This document shows, piece by piece, positions 26,800 to 35,740 of a DNA stretch of 42,573 nucleotides. Within the stretch, counting starts at the first letter, position 1. Every line of letters starts with the position of its first letter. Under the pieces are notes generated by a model. That model saw only the letters and a list, made by a program, of their open reading frames with translations, did not search any database and was not told where the DNA came from. Source of the DNA: an uncultured Hyphomicrobiaceae bacterium (GTDB taxonomy: Bacteria > Pseudomonadota > Alphaproteobacteria > Rhizobiales > Hyphomicrobiaceae); the NCBI GenBank assembly GCA_937873575.1, contig CALMPK010000103.1:1-42573 (forward strand). Reading direction: 5' to 3'. The translations under genes were made by a program, and so were the position numbers.

Positions 26800-27330
26800 A
26801 TGAAATTCGATGCAACTGACATTCCTGGCGCCTGGCTCGTCGGGTTCGAGCCGTTCTCCGACGATCGCGGCTTCTTTGCCCGCGCCTGGTGCCAGAAGGA
26901 GTTCGAGGCGCATGGCATTGCCAGCGAGATTGCGCAGGTCAACGTCTCCTACAATCGCCTGAAGCACACGCTGCGCGGGTTCCACTATCAGATCGCTCCT
27001 TATTCCGAAGACAAGCTGATGCGCTGCACCCGCGGCGCAGTTCATGACGTGATGATTGACCTGCGCCCGGAAAGCCCGACCTACAAGCGGCACATGACCG
27101 TCGATCTCACGGCCTCGAACTATCAGATGCTGCTTGTGCCGAAGGGCTGCGCAAATGCGTTTCTGACGCTCGAGGACGACACCGAGGTCACCTATCTCGT
27201 GTCGCAGTTCTACACGCCGTCGTCCGAGCGCGGCGTGCGGTGGGACGATCCGGCCCTCGACATCCGGTGGCCGGTCACACCCGCCGTCATCTCCGCCAAG
27301 GATTCGGGCTGGCCGGATTTTGCCGCGTGA
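26800..27330 (+). CDS. RmlC-like nucleotide-4-keto-sugar 3,5-epimerase
   Basis: A 176-residue cupin of the dTDP-4-dehydrorhamnose 3,5-epimerase family. The base His62 is in LRGFHYQ and a Tyr at 138 (SQFYTP) corresponds to the usual catalytic tyrosine. WDDPALDIRWP closes the domain. The usual AHGF stretch reads CANAF here, replacing a conserved His by Asn. In RmlC proper the enzyme acts on dTDP-4-keto-6-deoxyglucose; no rmlA, rmlB or rmlD is present, so a GDP-4-keto-heptose derivative is a more fitting substrate here (inference). GGGGAGG stands just before the ATG. It is fifth in the heptose operon. Confidence 0.88.
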   Translation: MKFDATDIPGAWLVGFEPFSDDRGFFARAWCQKEFEAHGIASEIAQVNVSYNRLKHTLRGFHYQIAPYSEDKLMRCTRGAVHDVMIDLRPESPTYKRHMTVDLTASNYQMLLVPKGCANAFLTLEDDTEVTYLVSQFYTPSSERGVRWDDPALDIRWPVTPAVISAKDSGWPDFAA

Positions 27331-27381
27331 GTTCTGCCGCCGGGACGCAACGGATGCGACCGCCAAGGAGGGGCAACGCCC

Positions 27382-28731
27382 ATGTTCATCGTCGATACCG
27401 AACTCCGCAAGCGTGAAGCGGCCGGGAAGCCGATCCGGATCGGAATGGTCGGCGCCGGCTTCATGGCACGCGGCATCGCCATGCAGATCGCACGTCACGT
27501 CCCAGGACTCGAGCTCGTCGCGATATCGAACAGGAATGTCGAGGCAGCACGCTTGGCATTCGCCGATGCCGGCGTGGAGGGAGCGAAGTTCGTATCGTCA
27601 CCGACCGCGCTCGAAGCGGCGATCGCCGCGCGCCGGCCCGCCGTCACCGATGATCCGTTCCTGCTGTGCGACGCTGAGGGCATAGACGCCATCGTCGAGG
27701 TCACCGGGGCGGTCGAGTTCTCGTCCCACGTGGCGATGCGCGCGATCGCGGGTGGAAAGCACCTCGCTCTCATGAACGCCGAACTCGACAGCACGATCGG
27801 ACCGCTGCTGAAAGTCTATGCCGACCGCGCTGGTGTCATCGTCACGAATACCGAAGGCGATCAGCCCGGCGTCATCATGAACCTCTATCGCTGGGTGCAA
27901 GGTATCGGCATCCGACCGGTCCTGTGCGGCAACATCAAGGGCCTCCACGATCCCTATCGCAATCCAACGACGCAAGAAGGCTTTGCCCACAAGTGGGGGA
28001 TGAAAGCGCCGATGGTCACGTCGTTCGCCGATGGCACGAAGATCTCCTTCGAGAACGCCATTGTCGCCAACGCCACGGGAATGCGCGTCGCGAAGCGGGG
28101 GATGCATGGTCCAACTGTCGAACCGGGCACGCCCATACAGGATGCTGTCGGTTGGTACCCGTTGCACGATTTGATCGATGGTCCGGGGATCGTCGATTAC
28201 GTCGTTGGTGCCATGCCGAACCCTGGCGTCTTCGTTCTCGGGACCACGGAATGCCCGACGGAAAGGCACTATCTTTCGCTCTACAAGCTTGGCCCCGGTC
28301 CGCTCTATTGCTTCTATTGGCCTTATCACCTCTGCCACTTCGAAGTGCCGACGACCGTTGCCCGCGCGGTCCTTTTCAACGATGCCGCGATCGCGCCGAA
28401 AGGTCCTCCGACGGTCGATGTCGTGGCGACCGCAAAGATCGACCTCACGGCAGGCGCTACCATTGATGGCATCGGTCACTACATGACGTATGGCATCGCC
28501 GAGAATGCCGATGTCGCCCATCGCGACCGCCTGTTACCCATGGGCCTCGCCGAGGGTTGCCGCTTGAAACGCTCGGTACCTAAGGACCAAGTGTTAACCT
28601 ATGACGATGTCACTCTCCCCGCCGGCCGCTTGAGCGACCGCCTTCGGGCCGAGCAGGATGTAATGTTCTTCGGCTCACCTGCGGCCTCGGCCGGGCCTGC
28701 CACTCTCAAGCGGGAACCTGTTACAGCGTAG
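27382..28731 (+). CDS. homoserine-dehydrogenase-like NAD(P)-binding oxidoreductase with C-terminal SAF domain
   Basis: A 449-residue protein with an N-terminal Rossmann fold (GMVGAGFMARG at 21-31). A central catalytic-like region resembles homoserine dehydrogenases (VTGAVEFSSHVA, NTEGDQPGV). A SAF domain lies near the C-terminus (LPMGLAEGCRLKRSVPKDQV). Proteins of this type recur in surface-sugar gene clusters, but the reaction is not known to me. True homoserine dehydrogenase activity is unlikely given the extra SAF domain and the location as last gene of the heptose operon. AAGGAGGGG precedes the ATG by about 7 nt. A redox step on the nucleotide sugar is inferred. Confidence 0.82.
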   Translation: MFIVDTELRKREAAGKPIRIGMVGAGFMARGIAMQIARHVPGLELVAISNRNVEAARLAFADAGVEGAKFVSSPTALEAAIAARRPAVTDDPFLLCDAEGIDAIVEVTGAVEFSSHVAMRAIAGGKHLALMNAELDSTIGPLLKVYADRAGVIVTNTEGDQPGVIMNLYRWVQGIGIRPVLCGNIKGLHDPYRNPTTQEGFAHKWGMKAPMVTSFADGTKISFENAIVANATGMRVAKRGMHGPTVEPGTPIQDAVGWYPLHDLIDGPGIVDYVVGAMPNPGVFVLGTTECPTERHYLSLYKLGPGPLYCFYWPYHLCHFEVPTTVARAVLFNDAAIAPKGPPTVDVVATAKIDLTAGATIDGIGHYMTYGIAENADVAHRDRLLPMGLAEGCRLKRSVPKDQVLTYDDVTLPAGRLSDRLRAEQDVMFFGSPAASAGPATLKREPVTA

Positions 28732-28840
28732 TGGCGCGACCGCGATGCTGACATCGTCATCACGATCGCACTCGGTTGCGGCCATGCCAACAACCGTTCG
28801 TCGCTTTCCACCATCGCCATCTCTAGAGTCGCATCTCGGA

Positions 28841-30406
28841 TCATTGCCGATTGGCGAACGCCTGCCCTGGGGGTCCGAAGGCGCGGGCCTGATCGTCGAG
28901 CACGAGAACCCAATCGTTGCCGCGCATCGGCCCACCGGGCGGATCGAAGACCAAACGCGCGTCGTCGCTGTTGAAGCTGCCGATTCGATCGGCCACTCCG
29001 GTTCTCGGGTCGTACCACCACGCGGCGATTGCGCTGAAGCCCAGTTTTGACCGGACGATCTCGAAACTCTGCCCGCCTGCCGAGTAGACGAAGGCGAAGC
29101 CATCGCCACGTGTCGCCTGTATATGATCGGCACCGGCCAGGGCATCGACGACGAGGGATTGATCCGGCAGGCGACCTGCGAGCGGACGCGACACCATCAG
29201 CCGCCGCATGTGCAGCATCGCGGCCGCCCCGGGGAGATCGACTGCACGGCGCCAATCGTACCGCGCGGGCAAGTGCGGTTGCGCGCCGGCCGGCAACATC
29301 TGCCACACCCCGCGGTTTCCGTAGACATGACCGAAGGCGCCCGCGAACACCCCCCAATAGGCCGCTTGGCGGTTGTCATAGTCGTCGAACCAGCCTTTCG
29401 AAACGTCGTGATCGTCACCGATCGCATGGTCCTCGTAGCGGTTCTCACCGTCGATCACCGGCTTGACCGGCCGGCGCGCATAGTCCGCCTCGATCATGCG
29501 ATAATTTGCAATATCGCGGCGTGAATGACCTGACTGCAGCATGTTGAAGTCGAGCCAATCCGCGTCGTGCAGCCAACGCGACGAGCTGGTCGAACCAATC
29601 GGGTGGAAGCTCATGAGGTGACGCGCGCCTTCGGTCTCGCGAATGCCTTCAGCCAACTCGTGATGGACTTCGAGCCCGACGTCTACCCGCGTGCGCCCGA
29701 ATGTCGAGGCGAAGCTCCGCGCGATCCACCGCGTCCACTCGAGAAGCGATTTTTCGCTCCAGCTCTTCGCAGGCGCCGTGTCTCCCCCGAGCACCCAGAA
29801 GATATTGTCCCGCCCCCCGAAGCGCTTGCCGAGAAAGCGGCCGTAGGCGCGTGCGTTCCCGGCATTGACCACCCCGCGCGTGTAATGAGTGTGCCATGCG
29901 GGTATGAGCCCAATGTGGAAGCCCTTGGTCGTGGCGATATCGAGGATCGCATCCACATGATCCCAATAATCGTATTGCGCGGCGTCAGTTGGATCGCTAC
30001 CCGCCGTGAGATCAGGGCGCGTGACGTCGCCATCGACGAACGGGAGATCTCCATAGGCATTGGGAAGCCCCAATGGCCTGTCGTACTGCAAGGCATCGAG
30101 GATGCCCGTGACGGGCCCGAAAATAACCGTGAACCCTTGTGCGCGCCTCCGCTCCAGCAACTCCTCCGCTTCCTCGCGGCTCGCCCGGCGGAACAGCTCC
30201 CAATTCGTATCACTGAGGTAGAAGAAGGACCGCTGCTCGCTATCCACGATCCCGCGCCCATCGGATGAGACCCTGAGCGGCCCAGGCGCGGCCACCCATG
30301 CCGGCCCCACATGCGGCTGCCGCTTCGGCTGTTCGGATGCGTGCACAATCACCGGAAGCGCTGTGGCCAGCATGATCAGATCGGCGCCGAGCCTCCGAAG
30401 TGACAT
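28841..30406 (-). CDS. secreted apiosidase-like glycoside hydrolase (DUF4038, GH140-like)
   Basis: A 521-residue protein with a signal peptide (residues 1-24, cleavage near VHASEQ), hence periplasmic or exported. The TIM-barrel DUF4038 domain runs from about 50 to 400. Candidate catalytic acids are Asp209 in FWVLGGDTAP and Glu321 in VIDGENRYE, matching the Asp/Glu pair of the apiosidase-like GH140 group. The C-terminal 100 or so residues resemble the beta-domain that usually follows DUF4038. It is last of a minus-strand group after exoF-like, GMC dehydrogenase and Tat-protein genes (164 nt gap), which suggests action on the exported polymer. The bond cut is unknown; apiose specificity is not implied. 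Confidence 0.85.
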   Translation of the reverse strand: MSLRRLGADLIMLATALPVIVHASEQPKRQPHVGPAWVAAPGPLRVSSDGRGIVDSEQRSFFYLSDTNWELFRRASREEAEELLERRRAQGFTVIFGPVTGILDALQYDRPLGLPNAYGDLPFVDGDVTRPDLTAGSDPTDAAQYDYWDHVDAILDIATTKGFHIGLIPAWHTHYTRGVVNAGNARAYGRFLGKRFGGRDNIFWVLGGDTAPAKSWSEKSLLEWTRWIARSFASTFGRTRVDVGLEVHHELAEGIRETEGARHLMSFHPIGSTSSSRWLHDADWLDFNMLQSGHSRRDIANYRMIEADYARRPVKPVIDGENRYEDHAIGDDHDVSKGWFDDYDNRQAAYWGVFAGAFGHVYGNRGVWQMLPAGAQPHLPARYDWRRAVDLPGAAAMLHMRRLMVSRPLAGRLPDQSLVVDALAGADHIQATRGDGFAFVYSAGGQSFEIVRSKLGFSAIAAWWYDPRTGVADRIGSFNSDDARLVFDPPGGPMRGNDWVLVLDDQARAFGPPGQAFANRQ

Positions 30407-30569
30407 TGCAAGTTCTCCGCGACGCTCGACTCGCTCTGTTGAGAGCGCTCGAAAGGAAGATGTTCGGCGCCTGTCTCGACCGCGATGATCGCAATCGCGC
30501 TTCCACTTCAGAACGCTATCGGCGACCTGGCTCAAGCGCGGGTGCCACTCCTTCAGGATCCAAGACGCT

Positions 30570-30995
30570 TTAGGCCGAGGCGAAGAACGGGTTGGCGCAA
30601 GGTGCTCCGCGATCCGGCGCGGAGTAGACGATTATGCTCGCGCGAGGATCTGCGACGTCGAAGAAGTTGGAGTAGCGGAGGAACCGCGTGAAGCACTGCC
30701 GCGAAATCAGTTCGAACCGCGCATCGACGGTGGCAACCGTGGCGATACCGATCGTCGATCCGGCAGCCGCGAAGGCCCGTGACTTCGCCATCGACCAATC
30801 CGCCGTGAAGTCCGCGATACAGCGCCGCGCCGACACCTCGTCGATATCGACACCCGGCAGCACCGCCCGAAGGTAGCCGAGCATTGCATTCTCGAGATCG
30901 GCCGCGACCAGAAGGGCCGCACCGCCGACCGCGCCGACAGTCGCGGTCGCGACCGCCCCAACGAGAACCTTGCGACGAGAGACGGCCTGTTTCAT
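30570..30995 (-). CDS. small Tat-exported partner subunit of the GMC dehydrogenase
   Basis: A 141-residue protein with a twin-arginine signal: SRRKVLVG at residues 6-13 followed by an Ala/Gly/Val-rich hydrophobic stretch. The mature part is mostly helical with no recognised catalytic motif. It starts 7 nt after the GMC oxidoreductase stop, preceded by GAGG. In gluconate 2-dehydrogenase, FAD-dependent glucose dehydrogenase and related complexes, a small Tat-signal subunit carries the signal-less GMC subunit across the membrane. Gene order, size and signal fit that arrangement, so I infer a hitchhiker role. Sequence similarity to those subunits was not recognisable by eye. Confidence 0.78.
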   Translation of the reverse strand: MKQAVSRRKVLVGAVATATVGAVGGAALLVAADLENAMLGYLRAVLPGVDIDEVSARRCIADFTADWSMAKSRAFAAAGSTIGIATVATVDARFELISRQCFTRFLRYSNFFDVADPRASIIVYSAPDRGAPCANPFFASA

Positions 30996-31002
30996 TTCGA
31001 CC

Positions 31003-32445
31003 TCAAAGCATTGCCGCTGCGCGAAGAGAAAGCGCCGCTGCGGTCAAGCTGGGATTTGCCGTCGAGCAGCTCGGCCAAACCGAAGTACCGACGACGACGA
31101 GATTGCGGACGCGGTGGTGCACGAGCCCTCCATCGACGATGGAGGAGTCGGGATCGCTTCCCATGCGACAAGTGCCTTGAATGTGTGAACCGGTCGCCGC
31201 TTCGCCATTGAAGACAATCCACTCGACCGGCAACGGCCGAAGCAATTCGGGCAGACGGGCATGGACCCGCGCCGCGCCCCGATCGCAGTACTGCGAACGT
31301 TTCGCATGATGGACGATCGGTGTATCGCCACCATCGTCGACGATCCGGTTCTCTTCGAGCGGGATGTCCTCGACGAACGCCTCGAGTGGCAGCGTCTGCC
31401 GCCAGCGACCCCATTCCGTGCGCAGGCCGTTCACTTGAAAATCATTGACGAAGTAGACGATGGCTCCGCCGCAATCACGCCGGTGCTCGCCGTCGGCCCA
31501 CGCCATATTCAACGCCGGGCGGGGATTGCCACCATCGAAGTTGTCGAGCCCATCGAGCAGAACCTCGAATTTCAACACGCGCTTCTCGTGCAGGTAGGCG
31601 CCGAGCGCCGGATGCGAAAGGCCGGAGCGCATCAGGATGAATGGCGAGTGCACGGCGTTGCAACCGACGACGACGATATCTCCCCGCGCCGCGTGAACCC
31701 TGCCATCGACCTCATACACCAAGGCCCGCGCCGAGTTCGCCGACACGTCCACCGACGTCACGCGGGCGTTCGGCAGAATATGCACGTTCTCTGCCGCGAT
31801 GAGTCGCTCGAATGTGTTCCAGACCGTGGCTTTCGCCTCGACGGGACAGATGTCGCATGACGCGGTACTGCAGCACGCGCCGCGGCGCCCGACGGCTCGC
31901 GACAACCGTGCGGTCGGCGCGGCGAAGTGGTGATCCGGCATCGCCGCCTGCATGATCAGATCGATCGATGAGAGCGCATGTGGCGGCTGGGGATAGGGCG
32001 CCGACCGGGGATGCACTTTCCCGATCCGATCATCACCCGCGATCAGCATAATCTGCTCGGCAGCGACGTAGTACGGCTCGAGATCATCATAACTGATCGG
32101 CCAATCGTCTCCGACACCGTAAGTGGAGCGCAGCCTGAAATCCGATGGAGTGAGCCGCGGCGTCTGTGCCCACCAGCAGTTCGTACCGCCGCCAAAACCG
32201 ATGGTGAAGTTCCAGGGCTTCTCCCCAGCACGTGTCCGGAACGTAGTCGCGCAATCGATATCGGTGTTGCGTTGATTCGCGAGCTGCCAACCGTGATCTC
32301 GGAACGCGCCCCATTCGACGATCAGGCAGCGTGCGCGGGGCTGCCTCTGCAGAAGGCCGTGCAAGAAGAAGAGCGACCCGAAGCCCGAGCCGGCGATCAC
32401 AGCGTCATACCGGTCCTGGACCTGTGCATGCGCGATCAACACCAT
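31003..32445 (-). CDS. GMC-family FAD dehydrogenase with Fe-S-type cysteine motif
   Basis: Flavoprotein dehydrogenase of 480 residues. The FAD-binding GSGFGS is at 19-24, NFTIGFGGGTNCWW at 79-92, HIQGTCRMG near the end and the C-terminal NPSLTAAALSLRAA. Cys191, Cys192 and Cys197 (ACCSTASCDICP) reproduce the CC-x4-C pattern that ligates a 3Fe-4S cluster in bacterial FAD-glucose dehydrogenase. It lacks its own signal peptide and would leave the cytoplasm with the Tat protein encoded next. No cytochrome c subunit gene is adjacent. ATG 32445 is preferred to the ATG at 32451 because AAGGGG stands six bases before it. Substrate unknown; a sugar or polymer hydroxyl is plausible. Confidence 0.88.
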   Translation of the reverse strand: MVLIAHAQVQDRYDAVIAGSGFGSLFFLHGLLQRQPRARCLIVEWGAFRDHGWQLANQRNTDIDCATTFRTRAGEKPWNFTIGFGGGTNCWWAQTPRLTPSDFRLRSTYGVGDDWPISYDDLEPYYVAAEQIMLIAGDDRIGKVHPRSAPYPQPPHALSSIDLIMQAAMPDHHFAAPTARLSRAVGRRGACCSTASCDICPVEAKATVWNTFERLIAAENVHILPNARVTSVDVSANSARALVYEVDGRVHAARGDIVVVGCNAVHSPFILMRSGLSHPALGAYLHEKRVLKFEVLLDGLDNFDGGNPRPALNMAWADGEHRRDCGGAIVYFVNDFQVNGLRTEWGRWRQTLPLEAFVEDIPLEENRIVDDGGDTPIVHHAKRSQYCDRGAARVHARLPELLRPLPVEWIVFNGEAATGSHIQGTCRMGSDPDSSIVDGGLVHHRVRNLVVVGTSVWPSCSTANPSLTAAALSLRAAAML

Positions 32446-32484
32446 GGTCATCCCCTTCGCCAGCCGCTGGTGCGCGGTCCAGGC

Positions 32485-33909
32485 TCAACTGCTGCGCTCC
32501 TTGACAGCGAACGGCTCCTCTGGATTCGTGTGGAACCGTCTCGAGCTTGGCCGTTCGCCGGTCGGCGCGTAATTCTCGCGCTCTTGGAAGCGCCGCGACA
32601 TCGGGACACCAGAGCGCGGCATGTCGACTTTCACGGTGTCGCCCGGTTCGACCAGCGTGTTCTCGTCGGCGGCGAACTCGACAGGCACGCCACCGTTCTG
32701 ACGGACGATGCGGAAGGACGGCGCGGCAAGGTCGGAAAGCTCGCCCGTGCGCGATGTCTGCCCTTCGGACATCGCCGTCTCGTAGAGCAGCTTCTTCGAG
32801 GTGTCGAAGCGACGCGACGCTTCATCGAGCTTTGCTTGCGTCGCGCGTAGCTCCTGCGCCAGATCGTTGGCGCGCTTGCTCTTGATCTCGGAAATCTGCA
32901 GATCCGTCTTGGTCATTTCCTGGCGAACCCGGACCATGTTCATCTCCAGGCGCATATGATCCGCCGAGAGCTGGTAGACGTTCCGCTGGACCGCGATCCG
33001 CCGTTGATCGGTGACGAGCTTCTTGCCGGCAAGCGTTTTGACGTTCGACAGCTCGTCCTCCGCGAGCTTGATCTCCTTCCCATGCGTCTCGAGTTGCAAT
33101 TGCAGCGATGACGCTTCCTCCTCGAGATGAGCCTTCAATTTCGCCAGCGGCTCGACCTGCGCCTGAAATGCTTCGCGCAGTGACCCGAGTATCGCCGCCT
33201 CTTCATCGAGTATCCGCTGCACCTCCGCATTGTCGCTGTCGAGCGCACGCGGGAACGGAATGGTCGTCAGTTGCTTGAGATCGGCCTCGATGCGGGCCCG
33301 GCGTGCCAGCAGCGCATCGCGTTCGAGGCTCAGGAGGTCGAGCTCGCCTTTCCCCTGGATCGCCTCACGTTCGAGCCGCAGGCCCGCCGTCCGGTCGAGG
33401 CGATAGAGACCGCCGGCAATGCTCAACGCCTGAAGCACGGTGAGGCGAGGGCGGTACGCGTATTCACCCGGCGTGGCGACCCGTCCGGTGATGTAGAAGG
33501 GCCGGAACGCCACCACCTCGATCGAGATGTTCGGCGCCTCGACCAGACCGATGCGGGTTCGCATGCGCTCACCGATACTGCTCGCCAACTCCGCGGTCGT
33601 CAGACCGGTGGCCGTCACCTCCCCGATCATCGGCAGCGACAGACGTCCATTGGCTCCCAGGGTGTACTGGTCGTTGAGCGCGGACCATTCGTAGATCTCG
33701 TCGCGCGATGCACGCCACTCGAAGACCTTGAGACGGATCTTATCCATCGCATCCAGGCGGTAGGCACCGCGATCCGCGTCGTTGGCCACGCCCGGCGTCG
33801 GCGCCGCCATGAGCAGCGGCGCCATCATGGCGATGCCGAGCAGCACGGCGATTTGAAAATTGTCGCTTCCAGTCCAACGCATCATCGTCCTGAGTGCCGT
33901 TGATTTCAT
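32485..33909 (-). CDS. ExoF/Wza-like polysaccharide export protein with long coiled coil
   Basis: A 474-residue exported protein. It has an N-terminal hydrophobic signal (about 18-43), a Poly_export domain (about 48-133) and an SLBB beta-grasp domain (about 136-170, FYITGRVATPGEYAYRP). A long charged coiled coil follows (about 185-390), then a second beta-rich stretch ending in a polar tail. This matches rhizobial ExoF-type outer-membrane or periplasmic exporters more than E. coli Wza, which lacks the coiled coil. No lipobox Cys is seen. TAGGAGG stands five bases before the ATG, and a small hairpin CCGCCT-N6-AGGCGG (33929-33946) lies just upstream. It is first of a four-gene minus-strand group. 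Confidence 0.88.
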   Translation of the reverse strand: MKSTALRTMMRWTGSDNFQIAVLLGIAMMAPLLMAAPTPGVANDADRGAYRLDAMDKIRLKVFEWRASRDEIYEWSALNDQYTLGANGRLSLPMIGEVTATGLTTAELASSIGERMRTRIGLVEAPNISIEVVAFRPFYITGRVATPGEYAYRPRLTVLQALSIAGGLYRLDRTAGLRLEREAIQGKGELDLLSLERDALLARRARIEADLKQLTTIPFPRALDSDNAEVQRILDEEAAILGSLREAFQAQVEPLAKLKAHLEEEASSLQLQLETHGKEIKLAEDELSNVKTLAGKKLVTDQRRIAVQRNVYQLSADHMRLEMNMVRVRQEMTKTDLQISEIKSKRANDLAQELRATQAKLDEASRRFDTSKKLLYETAMSEGQTSRTGELSDLAAPSFRIVRQNGGVPVEFAADENTLVEPGDTVKVDMPRSGVPMSRRFQERENYAPTGERPSSRRFHTNPEEPFAVKERSS

Positions 33910-34202
33910 GTGCGCCTCCTAGAGCGAACCGCCTGAAAGAAGGCGGGCAGACCGGTCCAGACTAGGCGCGCAATGCCTTCTGCCTGCCCTGGCAATAAGA
34001 GGGTGACGGTCTGGCGCGACAGAATTCGGTTGAGATGCGCTCTACCTCGTTGGGCGTATCAATCGCAGGATCGCCGCGAAACCGAAGACGCGCGCCTCCG
34101 TTCGCAGGCTGCCGCTGAACGTATTGGCTTATTGGCTCCAGCGCGCGATGGCGCAGAGACTGATCGAGCCGGCACTCCGACCGGCAGAAGAGCGGAGCAC
34201 GC

Positions 34203-35465
34203 ATGTCACAGGCGTTTCAGACCGAGCGATTTTTCCGCATCAATCCATCGGCGAGGTCGCGAGCGAAGCCAATCGACGTCACGCAAAGAGCGGACGCGAA
34301 CCAGACAGACCGCGCAGGTCGCACCGACCGCGTGGCACTCGTTCACGACTGGTGTCCACACTTCAGGGGCGGCGAGCGTGTGCTGGCCGAGTTCTGCAAG
34401 CTGTTCGATACCCCGGATGTATTCACGCTCTTCGACTTCCTCGACGACGAGACCAAGCGCCGGCACTTCGATGGTATTCGCTTCGAGACCTCGGTCGCAA
34501 ACAGACTGCCGCGCGTTGAGCGATACTATCGCGCCTTGTTCTTCGCCTGCCCCTTCCTGATCGAGCAGTTCGACGTGACTGGCTACGACGCGGTCGTATC
34601 GTCTTCCGCTGCCTTCTCTCGCGGCGTGCTCACGCGCCCCGATCAGCCGCACCTCTGCTATGTTCACAGCCCTATCCGCTATGCCTGGGACGAGCAGTTC
34701 TCGTACCTCGCCCAGGGCAAACTCGGCTACGGCCCGAAAGGGCTCCTGTTCCGGCACTTCCTGCACAAGCTCAGAACCTGGGACGCGCGCACCGCGCACG
34801 GCCCAGACCTGATGCTCGCGAACTCGAACTATGTTCGCGCGCGCATCCGCCGGATCTACGGCCGCGACGCCACTGTCGTCTTTCCTCCCGTCGAGATCGA
34901 CACGATGCGGTTCCAGGCCGAAAAGGACGACTACTACATCACTGCATCGTTCCTCGCTCCTTACAAGCGCACCGATCTGGTCATCCGTGCCTTCAACGAA
35001 ATGCCGGAGCGGCGCCTGCTCGTCGTGGGCGAGGGACAGCAGTCGAAGCATCTGCGCGCGCTCGCCGGCCCGAATGTCCGTTTCACGGGCTTTCTTCCGC
35101 GCCAGGACTACATCGACGCTGTCGCCGAGGCGCGCGCCCTCGTGTTCGCGGGATGCGAGGATTTCGGCATCGCGCTCGCAGAGGCACAGGCATGCGGCAC
35201 ACCGTTGATCGCATTTGGACGAGGCGGTGCCCGCGATATCGTGCATCCGCTCGGCGACGCGGACCGGCCGACCGGCGTGCTTTTCGACACGCAAACCGTC
35301 GACGCTGTTCGCGCGGCGGTCGAGCTATTCGAGAAATCGCGCGACGAGATCACACCCGCGGCATGCCGGCAGAACGCGCTGCGCTTCTCGGTCGAACGCT
35401 TCCATCGCGAGATGGCCGATGCCTTCGCGATTGCGCGTCGCAAAAACGCCGAGGCTCAACTCTAG
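34203..35465 (+). CDS. family 4 glycosyltransferase (WbaZ-like)
   Basis: A 420-residue GT-B glycosyltransferase. After a polar leader of about 40 residues the fold begins at RVALVHDWCPHFRGGERVL, typical of WbaZ-like mannosyltransferases. It continues with CYVHSPIRYAWDEQF, FLAPYKRTDLVIRAF and the E-x7-E motif in CEDFGIALAEAQACGTPLIA. GGAG stands five bases before the ATG. It is divergent from the exoF-like gene across 293 bp. A GDP-sugar donor is likely from the subfamily, and GDP-heptose from this locus is possible, but neither is proven. Confidence 0.9.
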   Translation: MSQAFQTERFFRINPSARSRAKPIDVTQRADANQTDRAGRTDRVALVHDWCPHFRGGERVLAEFCKLFDTPDVFTLFDFLDDETKRRHFDGIRFETSVANRLPRVERYYRALFFACPFLIEQFDVTGYDAVVSSSAAFSRGVLTRPDQPHLCYVHSPIRYAWDEQFSYLAQGKLGYGPKGLLFRHFLHKLRTWDARTAHGPDLMLANSNYVRARIRRIYGRDATVVFPPVEIDTMRFQAEKDDYYITASFLAPYKRTDLVIRAFNEMPERRLLVVGEGQQSKHLRALAGPNVRFTGFLPRQDYIDAVAEARALVFAGCEDFGIALAEAQACGTPLIAFGRGGARDIVHPLGDADRPTGVLFDTQTVDAVRAAVELFEKSRDEITPAACRQNALRFSVERFHREMADAFAIARRKNAEAQL

Positions 35466-35740
35466 GGTCCGGACGGCCGAAGGCGCTATCGGCGACTTTG
35501 TTGGGGCCGCGGTTGCGGTTCGATCAGAGGCGATAGCTCTTCCCTCCCGCCCCGCGCACATCGCCGCTTTTTCTTTCGCCCCGGGCGACGCATTGCGCCG
35601 TTCGGTGCGCGTGCTCCCACTTCCCTCTCCGCCTGCCCCGACCTACTGTAGAGAGCGATTCTGCAGCTTGCGTGATCGCGCGCTGTCGTCAAGAACGCGG
35701 CCGGCCGGAGCCGATCCCGCGCGGCCGGCCGAGCCGACGA

